A stretch of DNA of 6,649 nt from assembly GCA_023250255.1 (NCBI GenBank), contig JAHFBB010000053.1, positions 1-6,649 of the forward strand, given 5' to 3'. The notes beneath the pieces were generated by a model, which saw only the letters and a list, made by a program, of their open reading frames with translations, was not told the DNA's origin and made no database searches. How positions within the stretch are numbered: the stretch's first letter is position 1; every line of letters starts with the position of its first letter. Both the position numbers and the translations under genes were made by a program. Origin of the DNA: Chloroflexota bacterium. GTDB taxonomy: Bacteria > Chloroflexota > Limnocylindria > QHBO01. Shown here in pieces: positions 1 to 6,185 of this stretch.

Positions 1-314
1 TTGCCGACGCGGCCACGCTCGACCACCTCGAATCGAACGGGCTGGTGGCGCTGCGCTATGCCGAACCCGACGGCCGATTGACCGCCGACGCCAATCCGAA
101 CGGATCCGCGCGGGCGATTGCCGGGATCACAAACCCCGCCCGCACCATTCTCGGTCTGATGCCCCATCCCGAGCGGGCTCTCGAAGACGAAGTCGGCGGG
201 ACGGATGGCCTCCGCCTGCTCCAATCGCTCGATTCCTGGCTCCGCGCCCAGCCGGCCGCGGCGGAGCGGCGGGCTCTGACGACGGCCGACCTGGGGAGGA
301 ACGGGGATGACTGA
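1..314 (+). CDS. purQ: Phosphoribosylformylglycinamidine synthase, glutaminase subunit PurQ (3' end only)
   Basis: This is the C-terminal 103 residues of PurQ, the class I glutamine amidotransferase subunit. It releases ammonia from glutamine for the FGAR-to-FGAM step carried out by PurL in the cytoplasm. The reading frame enters from the left edge (first whole codon at base 3) and stops with TGA at 312-314. The diagnostic stretch is NPNGS followed by IAGI and then LMPHPERA. In this family the His and Glu of PHPE complete the catalytic triad (residues 55 and 57 of the visible part). PurQ is usually about 220-260 residues, so the N-terminal half with the catalytic Cys lies outside the window and its integrity cannot be judged. 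The last 8 bases overlap the start of the next gene. Identification is firm from the motif set and from purL downstream. Confidence 0.95.
   Translation, partial: ADAATLDHLESNGLVALRYAEPDGRLTADANPNGSARAIAGITNPARTILGLMPHPERALEDEVGGTDGLRLLQSLDSWLRAQPAAAERRALTTADLGRNGDD
293..300 (+). promoter_or_regulatory. Strong Shine-Dalgarno site for the zinc-ribbon membrane gene
   Basis: GGGGAGGA lies inside the 3' end of purQ, six bases before the ATG at 307. It is the clearest ribosome binding site in the window and supports the 307 start. It suggests the zinc-ribbon gene is translated as part of the purQ message. Confidence 0.7.
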
Positions 315-1137
315 CGACACGCATCGTGAACCAGCTGGCCCGCCGGCGGAGGCGGAGGCAATGACCGGGACTCCTGCGGGATCGCCGGCACCGGAGGCCC
401 ACGTGGTGCCCGGCGCCGACGGCGGCGTCCGCTGCCCGCGCTGCGGGACCGCGAATCGGGCGGGTGTCTCGTTCTGTGCCTCCTGTGGCGGGCGGTTGAT
501 CGCCGCCTCAGCGGCGACGCTTGATCGGCCTGGCGAGGTCGCCGCCTTTGGGGCGTGTCCCCGCTGCGGATCTGCGAATCGGGCGGACGCCGTGTTCTGC
601 GCGAACTGCGGGCAAGCGTTGCAGGCGTTCGCGCCAACCCCAACCGAGCGGCCCAACCCGGCCCGCGCGCGACGGGCGCTCCTGGGCCCGCTTGTTCTGC
701 TCATCGCGGCCGCCGGCCTGCTGGCATCCTGGTTCCTGCCATTTGGCCTGGTCGGGCAGTCCCTGGCCGAACACCTGTTTGGGGCCGGCGGGACCGGACC
801 GGCGTTCTGGACCGCATACCCGGGAGGAGCCAGCGTCATCGAAAGCGCGTTCTACGCGGTAGCCGCCCCGCTTCCGCTCCTGTCCGCCCTGCTGGTGACG
901 CTGGCCGTTGCGGGATTCGTCCGCGCTGTGGCCGGTCGTGGCCAGCGAGCCGGCGCCTGGATCGCCATCGGCTGGTCGACGGCATTCATCGTCGGCTTTC
1001 TGGGGGTCGAGGTGGCCGGAGGCTTCGGCTCCGGCCTGATCGGTCTGCTGCGCGGCATGTCACCCGCAGGGCTGATCGGCTTTCTGGCGTCCTTGATCGC
1101 CATCGTCGGGGCCGTCACCCGTCTCGCCGACAGTTGA
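307..1137 (+). CDS. Double zinc-ribbon membrane protein of unknown function
   Basis: I do not recognise a named gene. The 276-residue product has four visible parts. Residues 1-40 are Pro/Ala/Glu-rich and probably disordered. Two CxxC-x10-CxxC zinc ribbons follow, with Cys at 43/46/57/60 and at 84/87/98/101. After a short basic linker come about four hydrophobic segments (approximately 124-147, 183-205, 215-238, 251-270). The protein is therefore probably anchored in the cytoplasmic membrane; placing the ribbons on the cytoplasmic side is inference from the basic linker (RARR at 120-123). Zinc ribbons of this kind (double zinc ribbon type) commonly bind protein or nucleic acid, but no partner can be deduced here. 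Its start overlaps purQ by 8 bp and its stop is one base before the purL start, so it appears co-translated with both. A second possible start is the ATG at 361, which has GGAGG eight bases upstream; 307 is preferred for its overlap and spacing. Existence of the gene is well supported; its role is open. Confidence 0.85.
   Translation: MTDDTHREPAGPPAEAEAMTGTPAGSPAPEAHVVPGADGGVRCPRCGTANRAGVSFCASCGGRLIAASAATLDRPGEVAAFGACPRCGSANRADAVFCANCGQALQAFAPTPTERPNPARARRALLGPLVLLIAAAGLLASWFLPFGLVGQSLAEHLFGAGGTGPAFWTAYPGGASVIESAFYAVAAPLPLLSALLVTLAVAGFVRAVAGRGQRAGAWIAIGWSTAFIVGFLGVEVAGGFGSGLIGLLRGMSPAGLIGFLASLIAIVGAVTRLADS
433..621 (+). repeat. Tandem duplicated zinc-ribbon module within the membrane-protein gene
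   Basis: The two zinc ribbons (residues 43-64 and 84-105) align without gaps at a 41-residue (123-bp) offset. The first reads CPRCG-TANRAG and the second CPRCG-SANRAD, each followed by FCAxCG. At DNA level a 13-base identity, GCGAATCGGGCGG, occurs at 451-463 and 574-586. Equal spacing and this identity point to internal duplication of one ribbon. Confidence 0.7.
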
Positions 1138-1138
1138 G

Positions 1139-3349
1139 GTGACCGCAGCGCTGGAATCGCGGGTTGGAGGACTGCCGGCGACTGAGCTCGCGCTCGCTGA
1201 GGGCCTCGTCGGGCGGCGGCTGAACCCGCTGGAAGTGGGGATGTTCGTGGCCATGTGGAGCGAGCATTGCGCTTACAAGCATTCGCGGAATCTGCTGGCG
1301 ACCCTGTCCAGCGAGGGCTCGCGTGTGCTGGTCGGACCGGGTGAGAACGCGGGAGCATTGGACATCGGTGACGGCTGGGCGGTGGTGTTCAAGGTCGAGA
1401 GTCACAACCACCCGAGTGCGGTCGAGCCCTACCAGGGCGCGGCGACCGGCGTCGGCGGCATCGTCCGCGACATCTTCACCATGGGCGCCCGGCCGATTGC
1501 TCTGCTGAACGCCCTGCGCTTTGGGCCGCAGTTACCCGCCGAGGATCCGTCGGGTCAGACCGACGCTGCCGCCGCGGCACGCAACCGCTGGCTGTTTGGC
1601 GGGGTGGTCGCCGGCATCGCCGGCTATGGCAATTGCCTGGGCATCCCCGACGTGGGCGGCGAGCTCGTCTTCGACCCGTCCTACTCCGGCAACCCGTTGG
1701 TTAACGCCATGTGCGTTGGTCTTGCTCGACACGACGACCTCGTTCGTGCACGAGCGGCCGGCGCGGGTAACGCGCTCATGCTCGTCGGATCCGCTACCGG
1801 CCGGGACGGCATCCAGGGCGCGTCGTTCGCCAGTGTCAACCTCGCCGGCGACGATGCCGCTGACCGACCGGCCGTCCAGGTGGGGAATCCGTTCCTCGAG
1901 AAACTCCTGCTCGAGGCATGTCTTGCGCTGGTCGGCAACCCGGATGTGGTGGCCATGCAGGATCTCGGCGCTGCCGGCCTGACCTGCGCCCTGGCTGAGG
2001 TGACTGCCCGGGGTGGATGCGGAGCCGATGTGGACCTCGACGTCGTTCCCGTGCGGGAGGCCGGCATGAATCCGTACGAGGTCCTGCTGTCGGAGTCGCA
2101 GGAACGCATGCTGCTCGTGGTCCGGGCAGGAGGCGAGGAACCGGTGGCCGCTGCCTTCGACCGATTCGGCCTCCATGCCACGGTCATTGGCCGGCTGCGC
2201 GATGAGCCAATGCTTCGCGGACGCTGGCACGGGGAGGTCGTGTGCGAACTTCCGCCGGCAGCTCTGACCGACCTTGCTCCACGCTACAGCCCCCCCGCCG
2301 AGCCGCCCGCCGACCTCGCAGCGCGGCGCACGCGAGACCTGACTGCTCTGGCTGGCGCGCCGGCGACCGCGGACGATCTCCTCCGGTTGCTGGCGTCGCC
2401 CAACGTCCGTTCGCGGCAATCGATCTGGCGTCGGTATGACCACATGAATGGCACCCGGACGGTCGTGGCGCCCGGGTCCGACGCGGCCCTGCTGCGCGTC
2501 GAGGGGACTACCCGCGCCCTGGCTCTGGCCCTCGATGGGCCTGGGCGCCAGGCCGGGCTGGACCCCTGGCAGGCAGCGGCAGCCGCCGTGGTCGAGGGCG
2601 CCTTGAACGTCACCGCGCTGGGCGCGACTCCGATTGGCATCACCAACTGCCTGAATTTCGGGTCGCCCGAGGATCGGGTCGGGTTTTGGCAGCTCCGCGA
2701 AGCCGTCGCCGGGATGGCGGCTGCCTGCGCGGCGCTTCAGCTGCCGATCGTGTCGGGCAACGTGTCGCTCTATAACCAGACCACTACCGGGCCGATCCTG
2801 CCCGCCCCGGTGATCGGTACCGTGGGACTGATCGAGAACCGATCGAACCGCCTGGCCCCCACCTGGCTAGCTGGCCAACAGATCTGGCTGCTCGGCGGCG
2901 GCACCGATGACGCGGCCGGCCTGGCGGGTTCGGAGCACGCCTACCTGGCCGCCGAAGACGGAGGCCAGCCGACCATAGACCTGCCCGCCGCAGCGCGCCT
3001 CATCGACCTCGTGCCGGAACTGGTCGCCGGGCGCATCGTGACCGGAGCTCATGACCTCGCGCGTGGCGGACTGGCCGTGGCCGCTGTCCGCATGGCGCTG
3101 GCGTCCGGCATCGGCATGAATATCGACCTTCCCAGTGGGAGCCTGCCGGTCGCGGCCGCTTTCGGCGAGGCACCTGGTCGCCTGCTGGTTGCCGTGGACC
3201 CCGAGCGGGCCGCCTACCTGGAATCCGGTTGCCGGACCGCGGCCATTCGAGCGCGGCAACTGGGGGTGGCTGGTGGCGACGCCATCCAGATTGGTGCAAT
3301 CAGGGTGGACCTGGAGGCGGCTCGCTCCACCTGGGAGCGCGGCTTCTAG
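1139..3349 (+). CDS. purL: Phosphoribosylformylglycinamidine synthase subunit PurL
   Basis: This is the synthetase subunit of FGAM synthase. It uses ATP and ammonia delivered by PurQ to convert FGAR to FGAM, the fourth step of de novo purine synthesis, working with PurS and PurQ. The 736-residue length is that of the short PurL family (B. subtilis PurL is about 740) and not the 1,300-residue fused form. Visible landmarks, in order, are MWSEHC at 39-44, SHNHPS at 88-93 followed by the glycine-rich AATGVGG (101-107), GARPIALLN at 116-124, DLGAAGL at 275-281, SESQERM at 318-324 and GNVSLYN at 540-546. These span both AIRS-type halves of the protein and the frame is unbroken. The start is GTG at 1139. 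Its first residues align with the usual PurL N-terminus, and no separate Shine-Dalgarno stands at normal spacing, so coupling to the preceding gene, which ends at 1137, is likely. Its TAG stop overlaps the stop of the convergent - strand gene. Confidence 0.97.
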   Translation: MTAALESRVGGLPATELALAEGLVGRRLNPLEVGMFVAMWSEHCAYKHSRNLLATLSSEGSRVLVGPGENAGALDIGDGWAVVFKVESHNHPSAVEPYQGAATGVGGIVRDIFTMGARPIALLNALRFGPQLPAEDPSGQTDAAAAARNRWLFGGVVAGIAGYGNCLGIPDVGGELVFDPSYSGNPLVNAMCVGLARHDDLVRARAAGAGNALMLVGSATGRDGIQGASFASVNLAGDDAADRPAVQVGNPFLEKLLLEACLALVGNPDVVAMQDLGAAGLTCALAEVTARGGCGADVDLDVVPVREAGMNPYEVLLSESQERMLLVVRAGGEEPVAAAFDRFGLHATVIGRLRDEPMLRGRWHGEVVCELPPAALTDLAPRYSPPAEPPADLAARRTRDLTALAGAPATADDLLRLLASPNVRSRQSIWRRYDHMNGTRTVVAPGSDAALLRVEGTTRALALALDGPGRQAGLDPWQAAAAAVVEGALNVTALGATPIGITNCLNFGSPEDRVGFWQLREAVAGMAAACAALQLPIVSGNVSLYNQTTTGPILPAPVIGTVGLIENRSNRLAPTWLAGQQIWLLGGGTDDAAGLAGSEHAYLAAEDGGQPTIDLPAAARLIDLVPELVAGRIVTGAHDLARGGLAVAAVRMALASGIGMNIDLPSGSLPVAAAFGEAPGRLLVAVDPERAAYLESGCRTAAIRARQLGVAGGDAIQIGAIRVDLEAARSTWERGF
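3346..3349. other. Palindromic CTAG shared by two convergent stop codons
   Basis: On the + strand TAG at 3347-3349 ends purL. On the - strand the complement of 3346-3348 also reads TAG and ends the small membrane-protein gene. The two coding regions thus overlap by four bases tail to tail, leaving no intergenic room for a conventional terminator hairpin between them. I saw no convincing GC hairpin with a T tract on either side. Confidence 0.9.
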
Positions 3350-3645
3350 CTCGGGGATTCTCGATCGGCGGGCTCGTCCACGGCGCCGATGGTGCCCAGC
3401 GGTGCGTTCTCATCGAAGTCGCCGGTCCAGGTTGGAGTTGCGCCGGTTCGCTTGTGGCGGTATTCGGCTTGTTCGTCCAGCTCACGCCGAGCAGCTGCCG
3501 TCCGCCGACGTGCCCGAAGTCGGTCGCCGATGTTGGCCCCCACGATCCAGATCAGGCCGATGACCGCGATCACCCCGATCCCCACCAGGCCAAGGACCAG
3601 GATGTTGATCAGGTCGGCGTTCGGATCAGCGGCTCCGGTGGTCAT
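3346..3645 (-). CDS. Small single-pass membrane protein of unknown function
   Basis: I do not recognise this family. The 99-residue product begins with a short polar segment, then one strongly hydrophobic helix at about residues 12-36, rich in Ile, Val, Leu and Gly. A basic patch follows (RLRARRR at 42-48), then a charged, probably extended tail to residue 99. The positive-inside rule predicts the N-terminus outside and the C-terminal tail in the cytoplasm. There is no signal-peptidase or lipobox motif. The start is ATG at 3645-3643, and no good Shine-Dalgarno precedes it. It is the only gene on this strand, sits between purL and purF, converges with purL through a shared CTAG and diverges from purF. 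That the opposite-strand reading of the same interval gives only low-complexity Ser/Arg/Pro-rich frames, while this frame gives a coherent membrane helix and amphipathic tail, is the main reason for calling it real. Confidence 0.75.
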   Translation of the reverse strand: MTTGAADPNADLINILVLGLVGIGVIAVIGLIWIVGANIGDRLRARRRTAAARRELDEQAEYRHKRTGATPTWTGDFDENAPLGTIGAVDEPADRESPS

Positions 3646-3654
3646 GACGGGCAG

Positions 3655-3660
3655 AGGGTA
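3655..3660 (-). promoter_or_regulatory. Candidate -10 element for the small membrane-protein gene
   Basis: On the - strand this reads TACCCT, again TAnnnT, with nine bases between it and the ATG at 3645. Transcription would then begin within a few bases of the start codon, giving a leaderless or nearly leaderless message. This would fit the absence of a Shine-Dalgarno. There is no clear -35 element. Confidence 0.25.
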
Positions 3661-3674
3661 GCGCGTGGTTTGGG

Positions 3675-3680
3675 TACCAT
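3675..3680 (+). promoter_or_regulatory. Candidate -10 element for purF transcription
   Basis: TACCAT matches the TAnnnT pattern of sigma-70-type -10 elements in high-GC bacteria. A start site about 7 bases downstream would fall at or near the GTG at 3687 and about 20 bases before the purF GTG at 3707. No good -35 hexamer is seen at 16-18 bases upstream, so this rests on the hexamer and its position only. Confidence 0.35.
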
Positions 3681-3686
3681 GGAGCC

Positions 3687-3710
3687 GTGCCCCGCCGGAC
3701 CCGCCCGTGA
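3687..3710 (+). CDS. Possible seven-codon leader peptide upstream of purF
   Basis: GTG at 3687 opens a frame encoding MPRRTRP and closing with TGA at 3708-3710. The TGA overlaps the preferred purF start as GTGA (3707-3710). The GTG lies exactly six bases after a candidate -10 (3675-3680), the spacing expected for a leaderless transcript that begins at its own start codon. If real, ribosomes finishing this peptide would reinitiate on purF, which lacks a nearby Shine-Dalgarno. Short frames occur by chance in high-GC DNA, so this remains a candidate supported only by position. Confidence 0.25.
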   Translation: MPRRTRP

Positions 3711-5146
3711 CCTTCTATCAGGCCCACGGCCCGCGCGAGGAATGCGGCGTGGTGGGGGTCTTTGCGCCGACCGCGGATGTTGCGCATCTGGCCTATTACG
3801 CCCTCCACGCCCTCCAGCACCGTGGACAGGAATCGGCCGGAATCGCCACCTCAGACGGATCACGGCTCACCCTGCACAAGCGACTCGGCCTGGTCGGTCA
3901 GGTCTTTGACGAGGAGCGACTGACCGAGCTTGACGGAGCCGATGGCCGCGACACCCGGCTGGCCATCGGTCATACCCGCTACAGCACCACCGGTTCGAAC
4001 ACCCTGCCCAACGTTCAACCGGTCTACGCCGCCAGCGACCTGGGCGAGCTCATGCTCGGACACAACGGGAACCTGTTGAACGCGACCTGGCTGCGCGACG
4101 AGATGGGCGAGCAGGGTGTCCAGTTCGCCACCGCCTCGGATACCGAGGTTCTCGCCCGGTTCATTGCCCATGCCCCCGGTCGGACCTGGGCACAGCGAAT
4201 CGAGCGGGCCTTCCATCGGCTGTCGGGGGCGTACACCTTCACCATGTTGACGGCCAACGCGCTGATCGCCGCCCGCGACCCGCTCGGCTTCCGGCCGCTC
4301 GTCCTCGGCCGATTTCCCGGAGTGGTCGGTGGCTGGGCGGTGGCGTCCGAGACGGTGGCCCTCGACGCCATGGGGGCGACCTTCGTTCGCGACGTCGAAG
4401 CCGGCGAGATCCTGACCATCGACGAGACCGGCGTTCAGTCCCATCGCCCCCAAATTCGCGGTCCCGGCGAACGGCTGTGCGTCTTCGAGTTCGTCTACCT
4501 CGCGCGGCCCGACAGCGTCGTCGACCGTCAGCTCGTTTCAGAGTCGCGCCGGCGGATGGGGACGCAACTTGCCATCGAGCATCCGGCCGATGCGGACCTG
4601 GTCATCCCGGTACCGGACTCTGCCATTCCGGCCGCCATCGGCTATGCCGAGCAGCTCGGCCTGCCGTATCGGGAGGGTCTGATCAAGAGCCGATACGTCG
4701 GCCGCACCTTCATCCAGCCAGCCCAGGCTTCGCGCGAACAGGCAGTACGCATGAAGTTCAATCCGCTGCCGGAGGTCCTGGCCGGCCAACGGGTGGTCGT
4801 GGTCGATGACTCCATCGTGCGGGGCACGACCACCGGCCCGATCGTGGCTCTCCTTCGCCGCGCCGGAGCGCGCGAGGTCCATGTTCGCATCCACTCGCCG
4901 CCCATGGAGTACCCGTGCTACATGGGCGTCGACACCGGCAGACGAACGGAGCTCATTGCCGCCACCCACACCGTCGAGGAGATCCGAGAGCTGATCGGGG
5001 CCGACTCGCTCGGCTACCTGTCCCAAGAGGGATTGATGGCGGCCGTCGGAGGACGGCAGCATGCTCGCTGCACGGCCTGCTTCGACGGCAACTACCCGGT
5101 GGACGTCCCCCTGGACGTGGACAAGTTCGCACTCGAGCGCGGGTGA
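3707..5146 (+). CDS. purF: Amidophosphoribosyltransferase PurF, Fe-S cluster type
   Basis: PurF catalyses the committed step of purine synthesis, PRPP plus glutamine to 5-phosphoribosylamine, in the cytoplasm. From GTG 3707 the product is 479 residues, close to B. subtilis PurF. The N-terminal Ntn-hydrolase glutaminase domain shows EECG with the nucleophile at Cys13 (a 12-residue propeptide would be removed to expose it), RGQES at 39-43, GHTRYST at 88-94 and HNGNL at 119-123. The phosphoribosyltransferase domain carries the flexible-loop motif KSRYVGRTF at 327-335 and the PRPP-binding VVVVDDSIVRGTT at 363-375. Cys258, Cys404 and the CxxC pair 455/458 match the four ligands of the 4Fe-4S cluster in the B. 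subtilis-type enzyme. An upstream in-frame GTG at 3665 has AGAGGG six bases before it. It would add 14 residues with unusual codons (GTA, CCA, TGG) for this genome and would begin before the candidate -10, so 3707 is preferred. Seven bases separate its stop from purM. Confidence 0.95.
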   Translation: MTFYQAHGPREECGVVGVFAPTADVAHLAYYALHALQHRGQESAGIATSDGSRLTLHKRLGLVGQVFDEERLTELDGADGRDTRLAIGHTRYSTTGSNTLPNVQPVYAASDLGELMLGHNGNLLNATWLRDEMGEQGVQFATASDTEVLARFIAHAPGRTWAQRIERAFHRLSGAYTFTMLTANALIAARDPLGFRPLVLGRFPGVVGGWAVASETVALDAMGATFVRDVEAGEILTIDETGVQSHRPQIRGPGERLCVFEFVYLARPDSVVDRQLVSESRRRMGTQLAIEHPADADLVIPVPDSAIPAAIGYAEQLGLPYREGLIKSRYVGRTFIQPAQASREQAVRMKFNPLPEVLAGQRVVVVDDSIVRGTTTGPIVALLRRAGAREVHVRIHSPPMEYPCYMGVDTGRRTELIAATHTVEEIRELIGADSLGYLSQEGLMAAVGGRQHARCTACFDGNYPVDVPLDVDKFALERG

Positions 5147-5147
5147 G
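5142..5147 (+). promoter_or_regulatory. purM: Shine-Dalgarno-like site deciding the purM start
   Basis: GGTGAG, a partial match to the anti-Shine-Dalgarno complement, spans the purF stop and lies six bases before the GTG at 5154. Together with protein alignment it favours 5154 over the in-frame upstream ATG at 5061. Confidence 0.4.
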
Positions 5148-5153
5148 CGGTTC

Positions 5154-6185
5154 GTGAGCCGCCGATATCGGGAGGCCGGGGTGGACCTCGCCGAGGGCGA
5201 TCGGGCAGTGGCAGCCATCCGCGAGATCGCCGCCCGAACCGCGGGTGCCCAGGTCATCGGCGGCATTGGTGGGTTCGGGTCGTTGTTTGCCTTCGACTCC
5301 GATCGCTGGCCGGACCCGGTCCTGGTCTCGAGCACCGATGGCGTGGGCACCAAGCTGAAGATCGCCATTGCCCTCGATAGGTTCGACACCATCGGGATGG
5401 ACCTGGTCAACCATTGCCTGAACGACGTGGCCGTATCCGGAGCCGATCCGTTGTTCTTCCTCGACTACCTGGCCACCGGGCGCCTCGACGCTGATCGCGC
5501 GGCCGCACTGGTCGGAGGCATGGCGGACGCCTGCGTTGCCGCGGGTGTATCGCTCGTCGGGGGCGAGACCGCGGAACTGCCTGGCCTGTATGCGGGAGAC
5601 GATTTCGATCTGGCCGGTTTCTGCGTCGGGGCGGTTGCCCGCGCGGACCTCATCGATGGGTCGGCAGTGAAACCGGGCGACTCCCTGATCGGCTTGCCCT
5701 CGAGCGGCCTGCACACCAATGGCTATTCGCTCGTTCGCCGCCTGTTCGGGGCCGACGAGTACGAGACCCACCTCACCGGAATGGACACGACCCTGGCTGA
5801 GGCGCTGCTCGTGCCGCATCGGTCCTACCTGTTCGACGTCCGCAGGCTGCGGACAGCGCTGCGCGCGGCCGACGGCGACATTCGTTCCCTGGCGCACCTG
5901 ACCGGCGGCGGCTGGGCAGGCAACATTCCGCGCACGTTGCCCGCACGGTGCGGAGTGGTCGTCCGGCGCGACGGCTGGACGGTTCCGCCTCTGTTCCAGC
6001 GGATCGTCGAGCGGGGGAATCTGGCCGATGGCGAGGCGTTTGCCACGTTCAACATGGGCATTGGCCTGACCGCGGTCATCCCCGCTGGCCTCCAAATGGT
6101 GGCGCAGGCGGCCCTCCCCGAGTCGGTGCAGCTCGGCGAGGTCATCACCGTTGCGCCCGGCGAACCGCGCGTCCAATGGCGCTGA
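5154..6185 (+). CDS. purM: Phosphoribosylformylglycinamidine cyclo-ligase (AIR synthetase) PurM
   Basis: PurM performs the fifth step of purine synthesis, the ATP-dependent ring closure of FGAM to aminoimidazole ribotide. The product is 343 residues, the normal family length (about 345). Landmarks in order are YREAGVDL near the N-terminus (5-12), GGFGSLF at 39-45, STDGVGTKLK at 60-69, NHCLNDVAVSGADPLFFLDY at 86-105, GGETAELPGLY at 136-146, PSSGLHTNGYSL at 182-193, HLTGGGWAGNIPR at 248-260 and FNMGIGL at 299-305. These cover the ATP/FGAM-binding N-terminal domain and the C-terminal AIRS domain without interruption. GTG 5154 gives the canonical beginning; the open frame extends upstream to an ATG at 5061, but that part is read through purF in another frame and has no family similarity. 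The end overlaps purN by 10 bases, so coupled translation is expected. Confidence 0.97.
   Translation: MSRRYREAGVDLAEGDRAVAAIREIAARTAGAQVIGGIGGFGSLFAFDSDRWPDPVLVSSTDGVGTKLKIAIALDRFDTIGMDLVNHCLNDVAVSGADPLFFLDYLATGRLDADRAAALVGGMADACVAAGVSLVGGETAELPGLYAGDDFDLAGFCVGAVARADLIDGSAVKPGDSLIGLPSSGLHTNGYSLVRRLFGADEYETHLTGMDTTLAEALLVPHRSYLFDVRRLRTALRAADGDIRSLAHLTGGGWAGNIPRTLPARCGVVVRRDGWTVPPLFQRIVERGNLADGEAFATFNMGIGLTAVIPAGLQMVAQAALPESVQLGEVITVAPGEPRVQWR

Larger units (their letters stand above)
3646..3706. promoter_or_regulatory. Divergent intergenic region between the small membrane gene and purF
   Basis: These 61 bases are the only sizeable non-coding gap. They must carry the promoter of the - strand gene and probably one for purF-purM-purN, because purF cannot be reached from purL without transcribing through the antisense gene. 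There is no room for a full purine or PRPP riboswitch, and no such fold is apparent. A KpnI-type palindrome GGTACC is at 3673-3678. Confidence 0.6.

Noticed and set aside
1744..1753. Palindrome TCGTGCACGA
   Set aside because: A ten-base palindrome inside purL, well within the coding sequence and imperfect when extended outward. It is expected by chance at this length and is far from any promoter.
1532..2443. A 303-codon open frame on the - strand inside purL
   Set aside because: It is antisense to conserved PurL motifs, has no domain signature and no separate ribosome binding context. I treat it as a codon-bias shadow.
3389..3661. A + strand 90-codon frame opposite the small membrane gene
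   Set aside because: The product is Ser/Arg/Ile/Pro-rich with no coherent helix or domain, whereas the - strand frame gives a clear membrane segment and basic stop-transfer patch.
3646..3706. Purine or PRPP riboswitch upstream of purF
   Set aside because: The gap is only 61 bp, shorter than a full aptamer plus expression platform, and I see no matching conserved core or terminator hairpin.
3679..3909. ATG at 3679 opening a + strand frame
   Set aside because: It overlaps the conserved glutaminase domain of purF in another frame and gives an Arg/Pro/Gly-rich sequence with no motif.
5061..5153. Upstream ATG extension of PurM by 31 residues
   Set aside because: The extension is read out of frame through the conserved PurF C-terminus (CTACFDGNYP region) and is Ser/Thr/Trp-rich without similarity to PurM. 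The standard PurM N-terminus begins at GTG 5154.
4953..6176. A 407-codon open frame on the - strand
   Set aside because: It lies wholly opposite purF and purM, which have full family motifs. Its protein is low-complexity Arg/Gly/Ala-rich without a recognisable domain, which is typical of the antisense shadow of high-GC genes.
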